Shown in pieces: positions 21,752 through 29,935 of a stretch of 40,283 nt of DNA; positions within the stretch are counted from its first letter, which is position 1; each line of letters starts with the position of its first letter. The stretch is from assembly GCA_012518435.1 (NCBI GenBank), contig JAAYSG010000040.1:1-40283 (forward strand), given 5' to 3'. The notes beneath the pieces are model-generated. The model saw only the letters and a list, made by a program, of their open reading frames with translations. It did no database searches and had not been told where the DNA came from. The position numbers and the translations under genes were made by a program. The stretch comes from Bacillota bacterium (GTDB lineage: Bacteria; Bacillota; DTU030).

Positions 21752-22825
21752 TCACCCCACTGGTTTACATGTTTTACAGGGTATATAGCCCCTGGCCTCG
21801 GCATCCTTTCTGCTTTGGAAGATAATTATGTTCTCGGCCTTTATATCCGCTATATGCCTACAGTCTGGGCGGTGGTACCTATTGGAATTAACACTGCCCA
21901 GGAGCTCAAAGTCCGGTTCGTAATAATTTTCCGCCGGGCCGGCACCTTTTTCCCCAGCAATTGTATAGGTCTCCCCATCACTGCTGACAACTATACTTCC
22001 CAGAAGATCGGTGCGGTAAATGGCAACGCCCAGCCTGCTGTAGGTCTCCAGTACTTCCTCATGGGGGTGGCCGTAGTCGTTTCCCTCCCCGCACATAATA
22101 ATAACCGCTTCCGGTGCCACCGCCTGGACAAATTGGGGGGAATTAGAGGTGGAGCTGCCATGATGGCAGGCCTTGAGCAGGGTGCTTTTTATGGGAACAC
22201 CCCTGTCCAGGATTTCCCTTTCACTCTTTTTTTCTATGTCCCCAGTCAGCAAAAGGCTAATGTGGCCGCAAGTTATCCTGGTGACTAGGGAGGCATCATT
22301 GAGGGCGGAGCTTGTGGGGGCAAGGGGATGGAGGATCTCCAAAACAGCCCCACCCAGATCCCGCACCATGCCGGCCCGGCCCTCGGTAAATTTAATATCC
22401 TTTGCAGCAATGAGGGTCAAGTAGTCCTCAAAGAGCTTGGTGGTGTGGACAACGGCGGGATCCAGAACTTCCTTGACGGGGATATCTGTTAAGACCTGGA
22501 TAAGGCCCCCGATGTGGTCGGAGTGGGGATGGGTGGCAATGACCAAATCCAGTTTCTCAACTCCTTGTCCCCGTAAATAATCCACCACCATTTCCCCCTG
22601 GCTCTTTTCACCGGCATCGATGAGGATATTTTGCTCAGCAGTTTGAATAAAAATCGAGTCCCCCTGCCCCACATCTAAAAAGTGAACCTCCAGCCCCTGC
22701 AAAACCCCCTCTACCCCACCATCTTCGGGGGGAGCTTGGGGGGGGAGCTGGCAGCCGAAGATGAAAAAGAGGAAGAAGAGGAGCAGGAAGGGGACAAGGA
22801 AGCCCTTGAGTTTTCGTCCAGACAA
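21752..22825 (-). CDS. ComEC-like metallo-beta-lactamase lipoprotein with Ada-type Cys domain
   Basis: 357 residues. A signal with lipobox IFGC puts it outside the membrane. The MBL domain has VHFLDVGQGDSIFIQT near residue 48, the metal motif THPHSDHIGG near 100, LLLTGDIEKKSE near 193 and KACHHGSSTSN near 220, as in the extracellular DNA-processing domain of ComEC, but without its membrane channel. The last 45 residues (SNRYHRPDCRHIADIKAENI, then PCKTCKP) carry cysteines and histidine in the order of the Ada N-terminal metal-binding repeat, common as a tail on secreted nucleases. I infer an extracytoplasmic nuclease or phosphoesterase. A DUF3006 gene follows at once. Confidence 0.87.
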   Translation of the reverse strand: MSGRKLKGFLVPFLLLFFLFFIFGCQLPPQAPPEDGGVEGVLQGLEVHFLDVGQGDSIFIQTAEQNILIDAGEKSQGEMVVDYLRGQGVEKLDLVIATHPHSDHIGGLIQVLTDIPVKEVLDPAVVHTTKLFEDYLTLIAAKDIKFTEGRAGMVRDLGGAVLEILHPLAPTSSALNDASLVTRITCGHISLLLTGDIEKKSEREILDRGVPIKSTLLKACHHGSSTSNSPQFVQAVAPEAVIIMCGEGNDYGHPHEEVLETYSRLGVAIYRTDLLGSIVVSSDGETYTIAGEKGAGPAENYYEPDFELLGSVNSNRYHRPDCRHIADIKAENIIIFQSRKDAEARGYIPCKTCKPVG

Positions 22826-22950
22826 AAGATCTCCTCCCTTGGGATCAGCAGATTTTAGCGGTATAGGGGCCTATGCAGGCACCTTTACCCCTTTCTTATT
22901 CCCCACCAATAGGGCTTTCCCTCTATTTTGCCCCGCAAGGCCTGGCAAAA

Positions 22951-22984
22951 GAAGGAAAGCCGCCCTCCAATGGGGGGCGGCCCG
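22951..22984 (-). terminator. Terminator of the dicarboxylate symporter gene
   Basis: GCCGCCC (22959-22965) pairs with GGGCGGC (22975-22981). On the minus strand TTTCCTTCTTTT follows. It is 23 bases past the stop at 23007. Confidence 0.8.
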
Positions 22985-23006
22985 GCAAAAGATTTACTTC
23001 TTCCAA

Positions 23007-24227
23007 TTAACCCCCCAGATCCACACTGGGCCCAGTTGTTATTGTCTCCAGGCCATCCTCTGTGGCAGCAACTACCACGGCTCCGGCGGCATCGCCGATA
23101 ACATTCATGGAGGTCCGGATCATATCAAAGATCCGGTCCACACCGGCCAGGAGGAGGATCCCATCCAGGGGTAAACCCACTGTCTGTAATACCAAACTGA
23201 GCATAATCATTCCGGCACCGGGTACACCGGCGGTGCCGATGGAGGCCAGGGTGGCGGTGAGGATAATCATCAGATACTGGGGCAGGCCCAGCTCTATGCC
23301 ATAGACCTGGGCGATGAAATAGGCACAAACTCCCTGGTAAATAGCTGTCCCGTCCATATTGATGGTGGCACCCAGGGGTTGGACAAAACTGGAGATTTCA
23401 CTGGGAACCCCCAAGTTTTCCTGGGCATTGCGCATGGAAACCGGCAGGGTGGCCGCACTGGAACAAGTGGTAAAGGCCACGGCCCAGGCCTCAAACATTC
23501 CCTGGAAGAACTTTACCGGGCTCATGCGGGCGAAGAGATAGACTGCCCCGGAATAAACTAGGATGGCATGGATAACGTTGGCCACATAGACGGCAACTAG
23601 GGTTTTGCCCAGGGGTAGTAGTACGTCGGCACCACTGGTGGCCGTAACCCAAGCCATAAGGGCACCGGCGGCATAGGGGGCCATATTCATTATCATGCCG
23701 GTGATATTGTACATGGTTTCGGCCAAACTTTCGCAAAAAGCCAGGAAGGGCTTCCCCTTTTCCCCAATCATGGCTGCGCCAATACCAATGAAGAGGGAAG
23801 AAACAATTATTTGCAGCATATTGTCGGTGGCCAGGGAGTTAATGATGTTTGTTGGTACCATATCCAGAAGGACATCGATGACATTGGGCATTGGTGCGGC
23901 CTCATAGGTATCTACCTCTGTTAGAATAAAGTTGGCTCCTGGCTGGATGGCCAGGGCAAAAAGAAGACCGATGATAATGGCTATGGCTGTTGTCACTAAA
24001 AAATAAACCAGGGTTTTTCCCCCCACACGACCCAGCTTCCTTACATCACCAATACTGGAGGCACCTACCACCAGCGAAGCAAAAACCATGGGTGCAATGA
24101 GCATCTTAATGAGGCGGATGAAAAGATCGCCAACGGGTTTTAGGGCTGCCAGTTGTGGAATCATCAGGCCCAAGACGGCGCCTATTACAAAACCGATTAA
24201 AACCTTATGCCACAGCTTTAATTTCAT
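23007..24227 (-). CDS. gltP: Na+/H+:dicarboxylate (DAACS) symporter
   Basis: 406 residues from ATG 24227. The start is chosen because AAGGAGGT (24237-24244) is at proper distance; an ATG at 24236 lies too close. About eight membrane helices and the two re-entrant loops of the glutamate transporter family are present: the serine-rich TTCSSAATLPVSMRNAQENL near residue 272 and NMDGTAIYQGVCAYFIAQVY near 305, followed by GTAGVPGAGMIMLSLVLQTV and VDRIFDMIRTSMNVIGDAAG. These bind substrate and sodium. It imports glutamate, aspartate, or C4-dicarboxylates; which one cannot be told. Confidence 0.93.
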   Translation of the reverse strand: MKLKLWHKVLIGFVIGAVLGLMIPQLAALKPVGDLFIRLIKMLIAPMVFASLVVGASSIGDVRKLGRVGGKTLVYFLVTTAIAIIIGLLFALAIQPGANFILTEVDTYEAAPMPNVIDVLLDMVPTNIINSLATDNMLQIIVSSLFIGIGAAMIGEKGKPFLAFCESLAETMYNITGMIMNMAPYAAGALMAWVTATSGADVLLPLGKTLVAVYVANVIHAILVYSGAVYLFARMSPVKFFQGMFEAWAVAFTTCSSAATLPVSMRNAQENLGVPSEISSFVQPLGATINMDGTAIYQGVCAYFIAQVYGIELGLPQYLMIILTATLASIGTAGVPGAGMIMLSLVLQTVGLPLDGILLLAGVDRIFDMIRTSMNVIGDAAGAVVVAATEDGLETITTGPSVDLGG

Positions 24228-24510
24228 TAGCCACATACCTCCTTGGCAAATATGGTATAATCACTCTACCAGCCCGATGGGTTTATTTTTCCCTATCACC
24301 CCCAAAGGAGAGGCCGAAATTAGGTTAACCAGTCGCACAACTGCCCCAATTGGCCCTTGGGCAACAATTGTGATTCGGGAGACTATTTAACCTATTGTGA
24401 TTATATATTGGCGCCTTGGGGTCTGAATTCCTGCCAGGAATGGCAATTTAATGCTAAAACCGCAAAGATTCAGATGGAATCACCGGTACCATTTCTCCCT
24501 TGCCCCATGG
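24228..24510. other. Leader of the symporter and untranslated stretch
   Basis: No gene seen. CACAACTGCCC (near 24336) and GGGCAACAATTGTG (near 24360) form an imperfect hairpin. Nothing else recognised. Confidence 0.3.
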
Positions 24511-24930
24511 CTACACAGCCCGGTGCAGGGAAAGTTTCCCCCTTCCCTTGGGTTCTCGGGCGAAAACAGTGGCTTCCTCCAGTTGGGGCCTGTCAACCTT
24601 TTTAGTTATTATCTTGCCACCCTTGGTGCTGAGGATGCCCAGCACCAAACCCAGGGCCAGGGTAATTATAACCCGGATACTATTTTGCCCCCCGGTGCCA
24701 AAGGCCGAGGCCAAGCCACCGAAAACCATGGGGGCTTGGCCCAAGACAGTGTCGGCGCACCAGACCATATGGACCACACAGAGAAGGGCCACCGGGGGGG
24801 TAAGGGTTTTTCTCCGTAATTTTGCCCCTTCCAGGCCTATGACTAAAAGTGAGGCACCATTTTCCTGTAATTTTCCCCTGGCAAATCAGAACTTGCCGGG
24901 CAGGATAATTCCCTTTCCTTGGCGAATGCA
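24511..24930 (-). pseudogene. Possible decayed membrane-protein gene
   Basis: From about 24880 down to the stop at 24511 the minus strand is open and protein-like: FARGKLQENGASLLVIGLEG, AKLRRKTLTPPVALLCVVHM, VWCADTVLGQAPMVFGGLAS, NSIRVIITLALGLVLGILST, ending with basic KGGKIITKKVDRPQ. This predicts two membrane helices and a basic tail. No start codon has a ribosome site; the frame continues upstream through a TGA (near 24884) into IRQGKGIILPGKF. It is therefore probably the remnant of a longer gene. A GTG at 24792 would give a 93-residue protein. Family unknown. Confidence 0.35.
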
Positions 24931-24965
24931 TATCGTTAGTCTAAAAAAGAGTGGGAGGATCTAAA

Positions 24966-25106
24966 ATGAGGGAATGGACCTGGGGCGGGATGGTCTTCCT
25001 GGGGATAGGTTTATTACTTCTAATGGTGGGCTTGCTGCGGGGGGAAGGGGTTTTGGTACTGGAGAAGGGGATCAACATCTGCCTGGAATGTATGGGCTTG
25101 GGCTAG
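24966..25106 (+). CDS. CD1871A-type CXXC membrane microprotein
   Basis: 46 residues: MREWTWGGMVFLGIGLLLLM, VGLLRGEGVLVLEKG, then INICLECMGLG and stop. One N-terminal membrane helix is followed by a C-terminal CLEC motif. GGAGG (24957-24961) lies at good distance before ATG. This arrangement, one helix plus ICxxCxGxG at the C-terminus, is that of the CD1871A family of CXXC microproteins in Clostridia. It starts an operon with the multi-cluster membrane ferredoxin 12 bases downstream and the selenocysteine lipoprotein after it. The two cysteines probably carry or relay a thiol/disulfide, or a metal, at the membrane surface (inference). Confidence 0.75.
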   Translation: MREWTWGGMVFLGIGLLLLMVGLLRGEGVLVLEKGINICLECMGLG

Positions 25107-25118
25107 GATGGTGTTAAA

Positions 25119-25964
25119 ATGAAAAGGCGCCTGATGCAACTTGTGACCAGCATCCTGGCCAACTCCTATTTAACGGGTTTTTTCCGGGGCCATATCTACC
25201 GGGGGCCCCTCAAGGCCCTCTGTGTGCCCTTTCTCAACTGCTACTCCTGCCCCGGGGCCTGGGGGACCTGTCCCATGGGGGCCTTCCAGGCCTTGGCGGC
25301 GGGATTTAGCCAGACCTTGTCCTTCTATATAATGGGGCTTTTGACAACGCTGGGGGCCCTGGGGGGCCGCCTTGTCTGTGGCTGGCTCTGCCCCTTTGGT
25401 TTCTTTCAGGAGTTACTATACGCCTACCGGAGCAAAAAGTGGCGGCTGCCGCGCTGGCTGAAAATACTCCCCCCCTTTGTCTTGGCCCTTACGCTGGCCC
25501 TGCCCTTTCTCTGGCGCAGCGGGGTGGGGATGGGTCAACCATATTTTTGCCGCTTTATCTGTCCGGCGGGGACCCTGGAGGCGGGTCTAACCCTTTTAAT
25601 TTTACGTCCCCAACTGCGAACCCTAGTGGGGCCAACCTTCCTTATTAAGGTGGCAATATTGGTTATGCTAATTTTACTGGGTGTTTTTATCTGGCGCCCT
25701 TTTTGCCAAACCTTGTGTCCCCTGGGGGCCTTTTACGGTCTTTTCAACAATAAAAGTTTCTGGCGCCTAAAGGTAAAGGAATCCCGCTGTATAAAATGCC
25801 AGGCCTGTAGCCGCAGTTGTCCCGCCGGCCTTGTTCCCTTTATAGAAGCCAATGCCAGTGGCTGTGTACGCTGTTTGCAATGTACCAAGGTCTGTCCCAC
25901 CGGTGCCTTAACCTTCGGGTGTGCTGTGGATTATGCCCCCTTTAGGACTGAGACGGGAGGTTGA
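25119..25964 (+). CDS. Polytopic membrane [4Fe-4S] electron-transfer protein (NapH/CcoG-like)
   Basis: 281 residues, about five membrane helices and many cysteines. In order: CVPFLNCYSCPGAWGTCPMG near residues 35-53, CGWLCPFGFFQELL near 85, CRFICPAGTLEAG near 143, CQTLCPLGAFYGLF near 196, then two ferredoxin-type [4Fe-4S] sites CIKCQACSRSCP near 224 and CVRCLQCTKVCPTGA near 247. The CxxxCP membrane motifs are the mark of the NapH/CcoG/YccM class, which passes electrons between soluble ferredoxin or quinol and an extracytoplasmic partner. It shares an operon with a CXXC microprotein and a selenocysteine thioredoxin-like lipoprotein, so it probably supplies reducing power to the latter. Its last codons almost overlap the next gene. 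Confidence 0.88.
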   Translation: MKRRLMQLVTSILANSYLTGFFRGHIYRGPLKALCVPFLNCYSCPGAWGTCPMGAFQALAAGFSQTLSFYIMGLLTTLGALGGRLVCGWLCPFGFFQELLYAYRSKKWRLPRWLKILPPFVLALTLALPFLWRSGVGMGQPYFCRFICPAGTLEAGLTLLILRPQLRTLVGPTFLIKVAILVMLILLGVFIWRPFCQTLCPLGAFYGLFNNKSFWRLKVKESRCIKCQACSRSCPAGLVPFIEANASGCVRCLQCTKVCPTGALTFGCAVDYAPFRTETGG

Positions 25965-25969
25965 AATGT

Positions 25970-26512
25970 GTGGTAAAAAAGCCACCTTGCTACCATTTAA
26001 TAGGGGTTTTGTTGGCGGTCATCTTAACCCTAACTGCCTGCGGCAGGGGGGAAGATACCCAGGAGCCGGTGCTGGATCCTCCCCGGGAGAATCCCAAGGC
26101 AGTATCCTTTGGGGGGAAGGATTTGCTTACCGGGGCCGACATTGAATTTGCCCCGGGGGATACAGGACGCCCTTCCCTCATTGCCTTCTTTTCCCCCGGT
26201 TGAGGGGCTTGTGTCCAAGAGGTGCTGCAGTTGCAGCCAGAATTGGAAGGGTTACGGGAAAAGGGGCTGGATTTTTACCTAATTGTCGAGGGTCGCCAAG
26301 ACGTGCTGCGGGACTTCTTTGGCCAGTATCCGCTAAGTGCCCCCGTGCTTTGGGATAAGGATCTGGCTATCTTTAGGGATTACGATGTGCTGGGGCTGCC
26401 GATGAACTTTTTTCTTGACAGGGATGGCCTTCTAGTGGACCTTAAACTGGGCTGGGGTGAGGATTCTCTGAGGGAAACCATGGAACTGGTGGATATGCTC
26501 TTGGCTCAATAG
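25970..26512 (+). CDS. Selenocysteine-containing TlpA-like thioredoxin lipoprotein (in-frame TGA = Sec)
   Basis: 180 residues when TGA 26201-26203 is read as Sec. Start GTG 25970 is preceded by GGGAGG (25955-25960). The N-terminus has a lipoprotein signal ending LTLTAC. Then FGGKDLLTGADIEFAPGD and LIAFFSPG lead to U-G-A-C at codons 78-81, exactly where TlpA/ResA proteins have CxxC. After it the thioredoxin fold continues in frame: CVQEVLQLQPELEGLREKGL, YLIVEGRQDVLRDFFGQYPL, VLWDKDLAIFRDYDVLGLPM (cis-proline loop LGLPMNFFLDRDG). Sequence is coding-like on both sides with no frameshift, so the TGA is not decay. tRNA-Sec at 20318 supports readthrough. I infer an outward-facing thiol oxidoreductase or peroxide reductase fed by the membrane ferredoxin. 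Confidence 0.9.
26223..26238 (+). promoter_or_regulatory. Candidate bacterial SECIS stem-loop
   Basis: GCTGC (26224-26228), loop AGTT (26229-26232), GCAGC (26233-26237). The loop begins 25 bases after the TGA and has G among its first two bases, which agrees with the bacterial SECIS pattern (loop 16-37 bases after UGA). The stem of 5 bp is short, so SelB binding needs proof. Confidence 0.55.
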
Positions 26513-26554
26513 GCAGCCTTATGTTACTTTTTTCCATTGAAAGGGGGAGTTGAG

Positions 26555-26740
26555 ATGGAGGCAATTAAAAAGGAAAGGATTGCAGAAGAGGTCAAGGCGG
26601 CGGCGGTGGATGGGCGGCTCTCCTGCGCCCGGGCCTTTGCCCTGGCAGAAAAACTGGCTGTCAAACCCCGGGCCCTAGGAGAGGCGGCAGATGACCTGGG
26701 GATTAGGATTGTGGCCTGCCAGTTGGGATTATTTAAATGA
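26555..26740 (+). CDS. Small conserved-looking protein heading the Moco operon
   Basis: 61 residues from ATG 26555 with GGGGGAG upstream: MEAIKKERIAEEVKAAAVDG, RLSCARAFALAEKLAVKPRA, LGEAADDLGIRIVACQLGLF, K. It is predicted all-helical with a helix-turn-helix-like centre (ARAFALAEKLAVKPRALGEA) and a C-terminal LGIRIVACQLGLF. I recall similar ends (CQLGxF) in small proteins of anaerobes but cannot name the family. Its stop overlaps the moeA start (ATGA), so it is translationally coupled to cofactor synthesis; a regulator or metal-linked chaperone is a guess. Confidence 0.65.
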   Translation: MEAIKKERIAEEVKAAAVDGRLSCARAFALAEKLAVKPRALGEAADDLGIRIVACQLGLFK

Positions 26741-27984
26741 GGGGCGGCGATTCAGACCTCTTCTTCGCTGTACTACCCGTTGCCGAAGCCCGGGCCCGGC
26801 TTTTCTCCCACTATCAACCCAGTCCCCTGGCCCGGGAAGAGGTGGAGCTTGGCCAGGCCCTGGGCCGGGTCACTGCAGAAGCCGTATTGGCCACAGAGGA
26901 TGTGCCCCCCTTTGCTCGCTCCACCGTGGATGGTTTTGCCCTGCGGGCCGCCGATACCTTTGGAGCCAGTGAAGGGTTGCCGGCTTTTTTGGCCCTGGGG
27001 GAGGATATCCCCATGGGTAAGGCGGCGGAGAGGAAGATAGCCCCGGGACAAGGGGCCCGGATTGCCACCGGGGGTATGCTGCCCCCGGGGGCAGATGCCG
27101 TGGTTATGGTGGAATACAGCGAACCCATTGATGAAAAAACGGTGGCAGTGCTTGGCCCCGTGGCCCCGGGGGAAAATGTCATTCGTCGGGGTGAGGATAT
27201 TGCCGCCCACAGCCAGCTTTTGCCGGCGGGGCATACCCTGCGCCCAGCCGATATAGGGGCCCTGGCGGCCCTGGGCCGCACCCGGGTCTGGGTGCGGCGG
27301 CCACCCAAGGTGGGGATTATATCCACCGGGGACGAAATTGTCCCCCCGGAGGTGGAGCCGTCCCCGGGCCAAATCCGCGATATCAATAGCTACTCCCTCT
27401 GGGCGGCCGTCACCGCCGCCGGGGGAGAACCGGTATATTTGGGCCTTGCCCGGGATGAGGCGGCGGCAGTGCGCGCCAAGGTCTTGGCTGGCCTCAAGGG
27501 CTGTGATCTTGTTCTTTTATCCGGGGGGAGCTCTGTAGGCCCCCGGGATGTGGCCGCCCAGGTTTTGACAGAGCTGGGACCGCCGGGGGTTCTGGTCCAT
27601 GGGGTGGCCCTGCGGCCGGGCAAGCCCCTTCTAATAGCCCTTTGCCAGGGCAAACCGGTCTTTGGCCTGCCGGGCCATCCGGTTTCTGTCCTAACCACCT
27701 TCGATCTTTTTGTCCGCCCCACCCTCCAGCTGCTTCTGGGCCAGAGGCCGGTACCCCAGGCCAAATTGCGGGCCCGCCTAAGGCGGAGCCTATCCTCGGC
27801 TCCGGGGCGGGAGGAACATATACGGGTCCGGCTGGAGGAAGGGAAAGATGGCCTTTGGGCCCAACCGGTCCTGGGAAAATCAGGGCTAATTACCACCCTG
27901 GTGGCGGCCCAGGGTACCATAATAATCCCCCTGGAAAAGGAAGGCTTGACAGCCGGGGCGGAAGTGGAGGTCTACCTATTATGA
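26737..27984 (+). CDS. moeA: Molybdopterin molybdenumtransferase MoeA
   Basis: 415 residues, full MoeA length. Landmarks: VEARARLFSHYQPSPLAREE, AEAVLATEDVPPFARSTVDG (catalytic domain), ATGGMLPPGADAVVMVEYSE, VIRRGEDIAAHSQLLPAGH, then the MogA-like domain with IISTGDEIVPPEVEPSPGQI, DLVLLSGGSSVGPRDV and GVALRPGKPLLIALCQGKPV, FGLPGHPVSV. It inserts molybdate or tungstate into adenylylated molybdopterin. It overlaps genes on both sides by 4 bases, so it is inside one operon. Confidence 0.95.
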   Translation: MRGGDSDLFFAVLPVAEARARLFSHYQPSPLAREEVELGQALGRVTAEAVLATEDVPPFARSTVDGFALRAADTFGASEGLPAFLALGEDIPMGKAAERKIAPGQGARIATGGMLPPGADAVVMVEYSEPIDEKTVAVLGPVAPGENVIRRGEDIAAHSQLLPAGHTLRPADIGALAALGRTRVWVRRPPKVGIISTGDEIVPPEVEPSPGQIRDINSYSLWAAVTAAGGEPVYLGLARDEAAAVRAKVLAGLKGCDLVLLSGGSSVGPRDVAAQVLTELGPPGVLVHGVALRPGKPLLIALCQGKPVFGLPGHPVSVLTTFDLFVRPTLQLLLGQRPVPQAKLRARLRRSLSSAPGREEHIRVRLEEGKDGLWAQPVLGKSGLITTLVAAQGTIIIPLEKEGLTAGAEVEVYLL

Positions 27985-29894
27985 AACGCAATGTCTATCT
28001 GGACGATATCCCCCTCCAGGAGGCCCAGGGGAGGTTCCTAGGCTATTTTGCTGGCCTCAGGAGCCCGGCAGAGACAATTACTGTGTCCCCTGCAGCCGCT
28101 GGGCGGGTGACGGCCAAACCCATCTTTGCCCGGCTTTCGGCACCCCATTATCATGCCGCGGCCATGGATGGGGTGGCGGTGGCGGCCCAGGTGACCTTTG
28201 GGGCTTCGGAGACCAGCCCCAAGAAGTTGGCCTTGGGGGAAGATGCCTTTTGGGTGGATACCGGTGACCCCCTTCCCCCGGGAACAAATGCCGTCATTAT
28301 GGTGGAGGATCTGCACCAACTTCCGGCGGGCCAAGTGGAGATTATTGCCGCCGTCAGCCCCTGGGAACATGTGCGCCTCCTGGGGGAAGACATGGTGCAG
28401 ACGGAACTAATTTTGCCCGCCAACCACCGTCTGCGCCCCGTGGACCTGGGGGCCATCTTGGCCGGTGGTGTAAGGGAAATTGCCGTCCATAAACGGCCCC
28501 GAGTGGCCATTATTCCCACCGGCAGTGAGCTGGTAGCAGCGACGGAATCACCAGCCCCGGGGGAAATTATTGAATTTAATTCCACCATGATGGCGGCCCA
28601 GGTGCTGGAATGGGGTGCTGAAGCCCTAGTCTATCCCATTACCCCCGACCATTATGAAAAAATTACCCGGCGGGCCCTGCAGGCCCTTGAAGAAGCCGAT
28701 ATTATTCTCTTGGGGGCCGGTTCTTCCGCCGGTTCCAAGGACTACAGCGCCCAGGTTATGGCGGAATTGGGGGAAGTATTTGTCCACGGGGCAGCCACCC
28801 GGCCGGGAAAACCGGTGGTCTTGGGGCGGATGCAGGAAAAACCGGCCCTGGGTGTGCCGGGTTACCCCGGTTCAGCTCTTCTCTGCCTGGATTTGTACCT
28901 CAAGCCCCTCCTAGAGGGCATGTTGGGCCTGGGCCCGGAAGAAGCTCCGGTCTTGACGGCCCACTTATCTCGCACCGTGGCCTCGACCCTGGGGATGGAT
29001 GAGTTTCTACGGGTTAAGCTGGGCCCGGTGGGGGAAAAACTAGTGGCCACGCCCCTGCCCCGGGGCGCTGCCTTAACCACCAGCATGGTGCAGGCCGATG
29101 GGGTGCTAATGATTCCCCGCCACAGTGAGGGTATTGTGGGGGGGAAGAAGGTCAAGGTGCAGTTGTTAAAAACGGAGGGGGTCATTAAAAATACCGTGGT
29201 GGCCGTGGGTAGCCATGATCCCACCCTGGATATCATTGCCAACCTCCTACGGGAAAGGGACCGAAAATTCACCCTTTCTTCAGCCCATGTGGGCAGCCTG
29301 GCCGGGCTCCTCTCCCTAAGACGGGGGGAATGCCACCTGGCCGGTACCCACCTTCTGGACCCAGTCAGTGGGGAGTACAATGTTTCTTACCTTAAACAGC
29401 ACTTGGCGGGGCGGAAGGTGTGCCTTATCAATTTGGCCCACCGCCAGCAGGGTCTCATGGTAAGGCCGGGAAATCCCAAAGCAATAACAAAACTAGAAGA
29501 TTTAATCCGCCCGGGGGTAACCTTTGTCAACCGCCAGCGGGGAGCCGGGACCAGGGTGCTTTTGGACTGGGCCTTGGCGGAAGAAGGGATTGATCCCCAG
29601 GCCATCGAAGGTTATAATCGAGAGGAGTACACCCATACAGCGGTGGCGGCGGCCGTACAAGGCGGTGCCGCCGATGTGGGTCTGGGGGTTTTATCTGCGG
29701 CCCGGGCCCTAAAATTAGATTTTATTCCCTGGCGTTTGGAAAGATATGATCTGGCAATACCGGCGGAATTCTTACAGCATCCGGGGGTTGTGGCCATTCT
29801 GAAGGTGATTAGGAGTGAGGAGTTTCGGCTCCAGGTAAAGGCCTTGGGTGGCTATGACCTGCGGGATTGTGGGCAGATTATGTGGGAATCTTAG
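27981..29894 (+). CDS. MoeA fused to a periplasmic-binding-like (substrate-binding) domain
   Basis: 637 residues from ATG 27981, which overlaps the moeA stop. Residues 1-400 are a second MoeA (SAPHYHAAAMDGVAVAAQVT; VDTGDPLPPGTNAVIMVEDL; IIPTGSELVAATESPAPGEI; HGAATRPGKPVVLGRMQEKP). Residues 410-637 are a PBP-like domain of the molybdate/LysR-ligand type (VVAVGSHDPTLDIIANLLRE; FTLSSAHVGSLAGLLSLRRG; HLLDPVSGEYN; FVNRQRGAGTRVLLDWALAE; AAAVQGGAADVGLGVLSAAR). Such fusions are known in anaerobes and sulfate reducers and occur beside a plain MoeA. Having two MoeA proteins suggests that they distinguish molybdenum from tungsten, or that the PBP part delivers or senses the oxyanion inside the cell. Confidence 0.93.
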   Translation: MKRNVYLDDIPLQEAQGRFLGYFAGLRSPAETITVSPAAAGRVTAKPIFARLSAPHYHAAAMDGVAVAAQVTFGASETSPKKLALGEDAFWVDTGDPLPPGTNAVIMVEDLHQLPAGQVEIIAAVSPWEHVRLLGEDMVQTELILPANHRLRPVDLGAILAGGVREIAVHKRPRVAIIPTGSELVAATESPAPGEIIEFNSTMMAAQVLEWGAEALVYPITPDHYEKITRRALQALEEADIILLGAGSSAGSKDYSAQVMAELGEVFVHGAATRPGKPVVLGRMQEKPALGVPGYPGSALLCLDLYLKPLLEGMLGLGPEEAPVLTAHLSRTVASTLGMDEFLRVKLGPVGEKLVATPLPRGAALTTSMVQADGVLMIPRHSEGIVGGKKVKVQLLKTEGVIKNTVVAVGSHDPTLDIIANLLRERDRKFTLSSAHVGSLAGLLSLRRGECHLAGTHLLDPVSGEYNVSYLKQHLAGRKVCLINLAHRQQGLMVRPGNPKAITKLEDLIRPGVTFVNRQRGAGTRVLLDWALAEEGIDPQAIEGYNREEYTHTAVAAAVQGGAADVGLGVLSAARALKLDFIPWRLERYDLAIPAEFLQHPGVVAILKVIRSEEFRLQVKALGGYDLRDCGQIMWES

Positions 29895-29935
29895 TTGAAG
29901 CAATTGGGGCCCATGGCCCCCGGGGGGAGAAAAAT

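Noticed and set aside
24870-24890. TGA in frame within the minus-strand membrane-protein-like frame, considered as a second Sec codon
   Set aside because: The context is Phe-TGA-Phe with no redox motif or cysteine nearby, no start codon with a ribosome site upstream, and the upstream sequence overlaps the leader of another gene; decay is simpler.
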